Shown here in pieces: positions 59,372 to 64,000 of a stretch of 64,000 bases of DNA. A model generated the notes under the pieces. It worked only from the letters and a program-made list of their open reading frames with translations. It had not been told where the DNA came from and did not search any database. The stretch comes from Leifsonia virtsii. Lineage in GTDB: Bacteria; Actinomycetota; Actinomycetes; Actinomycetales; Microbacteriaceae. Location of the stretch: positions 865,333-929,332 of the forward strand of contig NZ_JAROCB010000001.1 in NCBI RefSeq assembly GCF_030433675.1, in the 5' to 3' direction. Made by a program: the position numbers and the translations under genes. Every line of letters starts with the position of its first letter. Positions within the stretch are counted from its first letter, which is position 1.

Positions 59372-61018
59372 ATGACCAAGGAACCCGACGCGATCGTCGT
59401 CGGCGCCGGCCTCTCCGGGCTGGTCGCCGCATCCGAACTGCTCGACGCGGGACGGCGGGTGACCATCGTCGAACAGGAGCCGTCGGCCTCCTTCGGCGGG
59501 CAGGCGTGGTGGTCGTTCGGCGGTCTGTTCCTCATCGACTCCCCCGAGCAGCGCAGGATGGGCGTGCACGACTCCCTCGCGCTCGCCCGCGACGACTGGT
59601 TCGGCACCGCCGGTTTCGACCGCGCCGAGGACCACTGGCCGCGGCAGTGGGCGGAGGCGTACCTGCAGTTCGCGGCGGGCGAGAAGCGCGCCTGGCTGCA
59701 CGAGAAGGGCGTGCGGTTCTTCCCGGTCGTCGGCTGGGCCGAGCGCGGGGACGGACGCGCGGGCGGCCACGGCAACTCGGTGCCGCGGTTCCACATCACC
59801 TGGGGCACGGGACCCGGGGTGGTGGAGCCGTTCGCGCGCCGCGTGCAGTCGGCCGCGGCGAACGGCCGGGCGGCGATCCGCAACCGCCACCGGGTGGACG
59901 AGCTGATCGTCGAGGACGGCCGCGTCGTCGGCGTGCGCGGCGCGGTGCTCGCGCCCGACTCCGCCGAGCGCGGCGCTCCGAGCAATCGCGAGGTCGTCGG
60001 CGACTTCGAGCTGCGGGCGCCCGTCGTGATCGTGGCCTCCGGCGGCATCGGCGGCAACCACGACCTGGTGCGGGCGGCCTGGCCGGCACGGCTGGGCGAA
60101 CCCCCGGCGCACATGCTCTCGGGCGTTCCGGCGCACGTCGACGGGCGGATGCTCGGCATCGCGGAGACCGCGGGCGCGCACCTGATCAACGGCGACCGGA
60201 TGTGGCACTACACCGAGGGCATCCAGAACTGGGACCCGGTGTGGGAGCGGCACGGCATCCGCATCCTCCCGGGCCCATCGTCGCTGTGGCTGGACGCGCA
60301 CGGGGACCGGCTGCCCTCGCCGCTCTACCCCGGGTTCGACACGCTCGGGACGCTGGAGCACCTGCGCCGGACCGGGTCGGACTACAGCTGGTTCGTGCTG
60401 ACGCAGAAGATCATCGAGAAGGAGTTCGCGCTCTCCGGCAGCGAGCAGAATCCCGATCTGACCGGCAAGGACGTCCGGCTGCTCGCCAAGCGGGCCGCGC
60501 CGGGCGCTCCGGGGCCCGTGGAAGCGTTCAAGCAGCACGGCGCGGACTTCGTCGTCGCCGACACGCTCGACGAGCTCCTGGCCGGGATGCAGCGCATCGC
60601 GGACGTGCCGCTCGACACCGAGCTCGTGGCCCGGCACGTGCGCGAGCGCGACCGGCAGCTCGACAACGACTTCGGCAAGGACCTGCAGCTGGCCGCCATC
60701 CGCTCGGCGCGGAAGTACCGGGGCGACCGGCTCATCCGGGTGGCGTCGCCGCACAAGCTGCTCGACCCGGCGGCGGGGCCGCTGATCGCGGTGAAGCTGC
60801 ACATCCTGACCCGCAAGAGCCTGGGCGGGATCGAGACGGACCTCGACGGCCGCGTGCTCGGCGCCGACGGTGCGCCGGTGCCCGGGCTCTTCGCCGTCGG
60901 CGAGGCGGCCGGCTTCGGCGGGGGCGGGATGCACGGCTACCGCGCGCTGGAGGGCACGTTCCTCGGCGGCTGCCTCTTCTCCGGCCGCCAGGCCGGTCGC
61001 GCCGCCGCCCGTCCCTGA
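59372..61018 (+). CDS. FAD-binding dehydrogenase (fumarate reductase/KsdD-like)
   Basis: This is a 548-residue flavoprotein. The FAD-binding motif is DAIVVGAGLSGLVAASELLD near residues 7-26 and the C-terminal ATG-like motif is GLFAVGEAAGFGGGGMHGYR followed by ALEGTFLGGCLFSGRQAG. The family includes 3-ketosteroid-delta-1-dehydrogenases and flavoprotein subunits of fumarate reductase; the specific substrate is unknown. The ATG at 59372 has AAGGAG seven bases upstream; an in-frame GTG six codons earlier is less likely. A large inverted repeat follows the stop. Confidence 0.9.
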   Translation: MTKEPDAIVVGAGLSGLVAASELLDAGRRVTIVEQEPSASFGGQAWWSFGGLFLIDSPEQRRMGVHDSLALARDDWFGTAGFDRAEDHWPRQWAEAYLQFAAGEKRAWLHEKGVRFFPVVGWAERGDGRAGGHGNSVPRFHITWGTGPGVVEPFARRVQSAAANGRAAIRNRHRVDELIVEDGRVVGVRGAVLAPDSAERGAPSNREVVGDFELRAPVVIVASGGIGGNHDLVRAAWPARLGEPPAHMLSGVPAHVDGRMLGIAETAGAHLINGDRMWHYTEGIQNWDPVWERHGIRILPGPSSLWLDAHGDRLPSPLYPGFDTLGTLEHLRRTGSDYSWFVLTQKIIEKEFALSGSEQNPDLTGKDVRLLAKRAAPGAPGPVEAFKQHGADFVVADTLDELLAGMQRIADVPLDTELVARHVRERDRQLDNDFGKDLQLAAIRSARKYRGDRLIRVASPHKLLDPAAGPLIAVKLHILTRKSLGGIETDLDGRVLGADGAPVPGLFAVGEAAGFGGGGMHGYRALEGTFLGGCLFSGRQAGRAAARP

Positions 61019-61029
61019 GCTTCCGCCCA

Positions 61030-61095
61030 CCGTCGAGTCCGCAAAGACTCTACGGCCGCACGGCGTGTCGCGTGCAGTCTTTGCGGACTCGACGG
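61030..61095. repeat. 20-bp perfect inverted repeat with CGACACGCCG core
   Basis: Arms 61030-61049 and 61076-61095 are perfect reverse complements. The loop region holds CGGCGTGTCG (61061-61070), the reverse complement of CGACACGCCG. It separates two convergent genes. Confidence 0.85.
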
Positions 61096-61103
61096 GGGTG
61101 GGG

Positions 61104-61793
61104 TCAGCGGCGGAGGGACCAGGAGGTGCGGCGGACGAGAGTGTGGCCGCGGCGGGTGGTGAGGCGCGTCCAGGTGCCGGTCTCGTGGATGGTGACCGGG
61201 GTGTCGTCGCCGAGGAAGCCGAGGCTGTCGGCGGCGAACGCGGCTCCGGTCGGGACGTATTCGAGGCCCTCGATGGGACGGCCCCACACCTCGGCGCGGA
61301 CGCGCTGCACGAGCTGCTCGCCGGTGCCGGTGGGAACCGCTTCGGCGACCTCCGCCACGCCCGCCTGCGCGAGCGACCTCAGCAGCTCGGACGTCGTCTC
61401 CCCCACCGCGCGCCAGCCGCCGCGCGGCGGCGAGATGCCCGCCCAGGTGACCGTGGAGACCTCGAGCGGCAGGCGGATCTCCAGCGGGGCGCCGTCGGAC
61501 TCCTCCGCCGCCTCCGCGCTCTCGCGCACCCGGGCCACCCGGTCGAGCAGCGACCGGATGGGGACGACGACGTCGAACGTCACGTCGGCCCCCGTCGCGA
61601 AGGTGCGCAGGCCCAGCACGGTGGGCGTCTCGTCCAGGAGACCGCGCGGATACAGGATCGCCGTGTAGACGGCGAGGACCCCGGAGCCGGCGATCAGGCG
61701 CACCGACCCCTCCTCGACGCGGGCCGCCCTCGACAGATAGGTCTGCAGATCGGCGACGGCGAGGGTGTCCACAAGAGAAAACGACTGGCTCAT
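61104..61793 (-). CDS. Hypothetical protein, 229 residues
   Basis: I do not recognise this family, though it looks like a conserved actinobacterial protein. It is soluble by composition; the N-terminal third (SLVDTLAVADLQTYLSRAAR, RLIAGSGVLAVYTAILYPRG) is helix-strand mixed, and the C-terminal part has a conserved-looking WGRPIEGLEYVPTGAAFAAD segment and a basic tail (TTRRGHTLVRRTSWSLRR). A TAAACT box in the gap to the thioesterase gene might serve the divergent genes. Codon use is like that of its neighbours. Confidence 0.75.
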   Translation of the reverse strand: MSQSFSLVDTLAVADLQTYLSRAARVEEGSVRLIAGSGVLAVYTAILYPRGLLDETPTVLGLRTFATGADVTFDVVVPIRSLLDRVARVRESAEAAEESDGAPLEIRLPLEVSTVTWAGISPPRGGWRAVGETTSELLRSLAQAGVAEVAEAVPTGTGEQLVQRVRAEVWGRPIEGLEYVPTGAAFAADSLGFLGDDTPVTIHETGTWTRLTTRRGHTLVRRTSWSLRR

Positions 61794-61835
61794 CGGATGT
61801 CTAAACTACCAACAGACCACCGACTTGGAGGCACC

Positions 61836-62708
61836 GTGACCGAGCCCCTGGCTTCCCTTCTCACCGCGCTCGATCTCACCGACACCGGTGCCCGCACCAG
61901 CGAGGACATCTTCACCGGCCCGTCCCAGTGGATGCCGCTGGGCCGCGTGTTCGGCGGCCAGGTGCTTGCTCAGTCCATCGTCGCCGCGACGCGCACGGTC
62001 GAGGACGACCGGAGCATCCACTCGATGCACGGGTACTTCCTGCGGCCGGGCGACGTGAACTTCCCGATCACGTTCTCCGTCGACCGCATCCACGACGGCC
62101 GGTCGTTCTCGACGCGGCGCACCCAGGCGTACCAGAACGGGCTGCCGATCCTGTCGATGATCGCGTCGTACCAGACCGAGGACGACGGACTGGAGCACCA
62201 GGTCTCGATGCCGGAGGGGCTGCCCGAGCCGGAGGACCTGCCCTCGACGGCGTCGACCCTGGAGGACGTGCAGCATCCGGTCGCCCAATATTGGGCCAGC
62301 CAGCGGCCGTTCGACATGCGGCACGTGACCTCGCCTGTGTACCTCTCGGTCGAGGGCGAGCACGTCGCGGAGCAGGCGGTCTGGTTCCGCACCATCGGCG
62401 AGATGCCCGACGACCCCGCGCTGCACCGCGCGGCGCTCGCCTACGTGAGCGACTACACGATCATGGAGTCGATCATGCGGCGGCACGGGATCGCATGGGC
62501 GACCCCCGGGCTCAAGGCGGCGAGCCTCGACCACGCCATGTGGTGGCACCGCCCGGCCCGGGTGGACGAGTGGCTGCTGTACGTGCAGGAGTCGCCGACC
62601 GCCGGCGGCGGGCGCGGGCTGGCGCAGGGCCGCATCTTCACGCGCGACGGCCGCCTCGTGGCGAGCGTCGCCCAGGAGGCGACCATCCGGCTGCCGCGCG
62701 CGGACTGA
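61836..62708 (+). CDS. tesB: Acyl-CoA thioesterase II (TesB-like)
   Basis: This is a 290-residue double-hotdog thioesterase that hydrolyses acyl-CoA to fatty acid and CoA. Signature segments are WMPLGRVFGGQVLAQSIVAA, HSMHGYFLRPGD and, in the second hotdog, SLDHAMWWHRPARVDEWLLY with the catalytic aspartate, then GRGLAQGRIFTRDGRLVASV. The GTG start 61836 has GGAGG five bases upstream. The gene is divergent from the hypothetical at 61104. Confidence 0.93.
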   Translation: MTEPLASLLTALDLTDTGARTSEDIFTGPSQWMPLGRVFGGQVLAQSIVAATRTVEDDRSIHSMHGYFLRPGDVNFPITFSVDRIHDGRSFSTRRTQAYQNGLPILSMIASYQTEDDGLEHQVSMPEGLPEPEDLPSTASTLEDVQHPVAQYWASQRPFDMRHVTSPVYLSVEGEHVAEQAVWFRTIGEMPDDPALHRAALAYVSDYTIMESIMRRHGIAWATPGLKAASLDHAMWWHRPARVDEWLLYVQESPTAGGGRGLAQGRIFTRDGRLVASVAQEATIRLPRAD

Positions 62709-62723
62709 ACCGCCTGCCTGCGC

Positions 62724-63479
62724 TCAGTCGAAGGTGCTGCGCAGCAGCACGGTCCCATCGCCCGCCGAGCGGATGTCGACCGACGCGATGTCGGCCACCG
62801 GCACGCTCGTCGTCGCCACCGGCGTCGCGGTGGTGCCCTCGTCGGCCGTCCAGGTGGACACCTGGTACTGCTTGCCCGCACGGTCGGTGACGACCATCGC
62901 GTAGCCCCAGGCGTGCCCGCCGCCGTCCGCACCCACGCGCGCGTAGCTGCAGCGCGAGTCGATGCGCGTGCCCCACGGCTCCGAGGTCAGCCGGAGGTCG
63001 GCGCTGAGCGGGCTCGGCTCCACCTGCTGCATGACGACGTCGGCGCTGGGGGTCGCCGGCTGGAGCACGGCGGGCAGCACGAAGGCGCCGACGCCGACGA
63101 GCACCGCGGCCGCGGCGGCGGACAGCCCGGCCACGAGCCAGCGGCTGCGTGCCCGGCGCCGTCGGGCCCTGTGCAGAAGCGACGGGAGCAGGTTCTCGCC
63201 CGGGGCCTGGCCTGCGGCGAGCTCGGTCGTCGCGGTCTCACCGGCGGCCGAGTCCGCGGTCGCTGCGGTGGGCGCCGCCGCAGGCTCGGCGATCAGCGCC
63301 AGGGCGTCCTCGCGCGGGACGCGGGACAGGATGCCGGGCAGCCCGGCCAGCTCGGTCAGCCCCTCGGCGCACCGCTCGCACTCGCGCAGATGCGCCTCGT
63401 AGGCCCGGCGGTCGGTCGGCGAGAGGGCGCCGAGCACGTAGGCGGCGTCCCAGGTCGCGAACTCCTCATGCGTGGTCAC
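62724..63479 (-). CDS. Anti-sigma factor (RskA type, zinc-binding motif)
   Basis: The product is 251 residues. The N-terminal anti-sigma domain has the HxxxCxxC motif (HLRECERC, about residue 32) for zinc, then one membrane segment (RWLVAGLSAAAAAVLVGVGA, about 115-135) and an extracellular domain of the RskA type (AWGYAMVVTDRAGKQYQV, about 195 onward). The GTG start overlaps the stop of the sigma gene (GTGA), so both proteins are made at matched levels. It should hold the partner sigma inactive at the membrane until the anti-sigma is cleaved or altered. Confidence 0.9.
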   Translation of the reverse strand: MTTHEEFATWDAAYVLGALSPTDRRAYEAHLRECERCAEGLTELAGLPGILSRVPREDALALIAEPAAAPTAATADSAAGETATTELAAGQAPGENLLPSLLHRARRRRARSRWLVAGLSAAAAAVLVGVGAFVLPAVLQPATPSADVVMQQVEPSPLSADLRLTSEPWGTRIDSRCSYARVGADGGGHAWGYAMVVTDRAGKQYQVSTWTADEGTTATPVATTSVPVADIASVDIRSAGDGTVLLRSTFD

Positions 63480-63988
63480 GCTGACGTCACCCCTCTCTCC
63501 TGCAGTGCGAGCCGGAGCGCCCGCAGGCCGTAGTGCAGGCGCGACTTGACCGTCCCCTCCGGGATATCGAGCTCGCGGGCGATCTCGGCGACCGAGCGGC
63601 CGCCGTAGTAGGCGTGGACGATGACGGCCCTGTGCTCGTGCGACAGCTCCGCGAGCGCGTCGGATACGAGCCACGCGTCGAGCACCGCGTCGGCCTGGTC
63701 GCCGGGGGTCGGGCGCTCCGGGAGCGTGTCGGTGCCGAACTCGTGGCGGTTGGCGGCGCTCCGCTTGCCGTCGATGACGAGGTTGCGGGCGACGGTGAAC
63801 ATCCACGTGCGCGCCGACTGCTGCGACTGGTCGAGGACGGACGGCTTCCGCCAGGCGCGCAGCAGGGTCTCCTGCACGATGTCGTCGGCCATGGCCCTGT
63901 CGCCGGTGAGGTGGACGACGTACCGCCACACGGCCTGCGCGTGCTGGTCGTGCAGCTCGCGCAGCAGGCGGGCGTCCTCATCCGGCAT
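63476..63988 (-). CDS. ECF RNA polymerase sigma factor (SigK-type)
   Basis: This is a 170-residue ECF sigma. Region 2 is QAVWRYVVHLTGDRAMADDI and WMFTVARNLVIDGKRS; region 4 has the helix-turn-helix YYGGRSVAEIARELDIPEGT and VKSRLHYGLRALRLAL. The ATG at 63988 has GGAGGTGAAC upstream. The RskA-like partner gene overlaps its stop, placing the pair in the SigK/SigL-type group of ECF sigma factors, which respond to redox or envelope stress. Its own promoter lies beyond the window end. Confidence 0.93.
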   Translation of the reverse strand: MPDEDARLLRELHDQHAQAVWRYVVHLTGDRAMADDIVQETLLRAWRKPSVLDQSQQSARTWMFTVARNLVIDGKRSAANRHEFGTDTLPERPTPGDQADAVLDAWLVSDALAELSHEHRAVIVHAYYGGRSVAEIARELDIPEGTVKSRLHYGLRALRLALQERGVTSA

Positions 63989-64000
63989 GTTCACCTCCAC

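Overview
The window is chromosomal DNA of a high-GC actinobacterium (about 70% G+C by eye). Gene order and content point to the Microbacteriaceae, with Leifsonia or a near relative the best guess: nadD-rsfS, proA-proB-obg-rpmA-rplU, RNase E, ndk-DUF4233-folC-ileS and tig-clpP1-clpP2-clpX. This placement is inference from gene content and was not tested by a search. Genes are dense, many are joined by ATGA/GTGA overlaps, and many starts are GTG (one is TTG).

Layout. 1-5150: hydrolases, a redoxin-like protein, a LuxR-type regulator, a possible 34-residue gene, and the RNA ligase gene rtcB behind a leader with a tiny ORF and a strong hairpin. 5129-9230 (minus): acetyltransferase, tRNA-Ala, zinc-ribbon protein, rsfS, a Pro/Ala-rich membrane protein, nadD and a small membrane protein. 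9228-13800 (minus): proline synthesis (proA, proB), obg and ribosomal proteins L27 and L21 from a clear promoter. 13860-24120: DUF4031, RNase E, a VKOR-family protein, and the ndk-DUF4233-folC-ileS operon, with ileS under a T-box. 24116-36000: a TetR/MFS divergent pair, valS with two tandem acetyltransferases, an ArsR-like/MFS/small-protein operon divergent from an M3 peptidase, and a CLC-type channel.

35796-41400 (minus): the proteostasis block tig, TPR protein, clpP1, clpP2, an inserted AAA ATPase, clpX. 41460-43430: tRNA-Pro, tRNA-Gly and a small metal-resistance-like island (arsR plus cation transporter) bounded by a 23-bp repeat of tRNA-Gly sequence. 43556-51100: membrane protein, MT0933-type antitoxin, a two-component system, dps, an amidohydrolase, a PaiB-like protein, Fpg/Nei glycosylase and rpiB. 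51201-59340: aminopeptidase N, an ABC exporter with its own kinase and regulator, MscS channel and truncated haemoglobin. 59372-64000: FAD dehydrogenase, an unknown protein, acyl-CoA thioesterase, and an ECF sigma/anti-sigma pair.

The most unusual layer is non-coding. (1) Long inverted repeats (arms 9-27 bp) sit at gene ends. Several share the core CRACACGCCG, others a GCAGACGT/CGCAGTCGC pattern, so at least two repeat families are present. (2) Four direct repeats of CTTTGCA at an exact 14-bp period lie between the ArsR-like gene and the M3 peptidase gene. (3) Several genes have a -10 box 6-7 bases before the start codon, which predicts leaderless mRNAs. (4) The rtcB leader looks like a peptide/hairpin control region.
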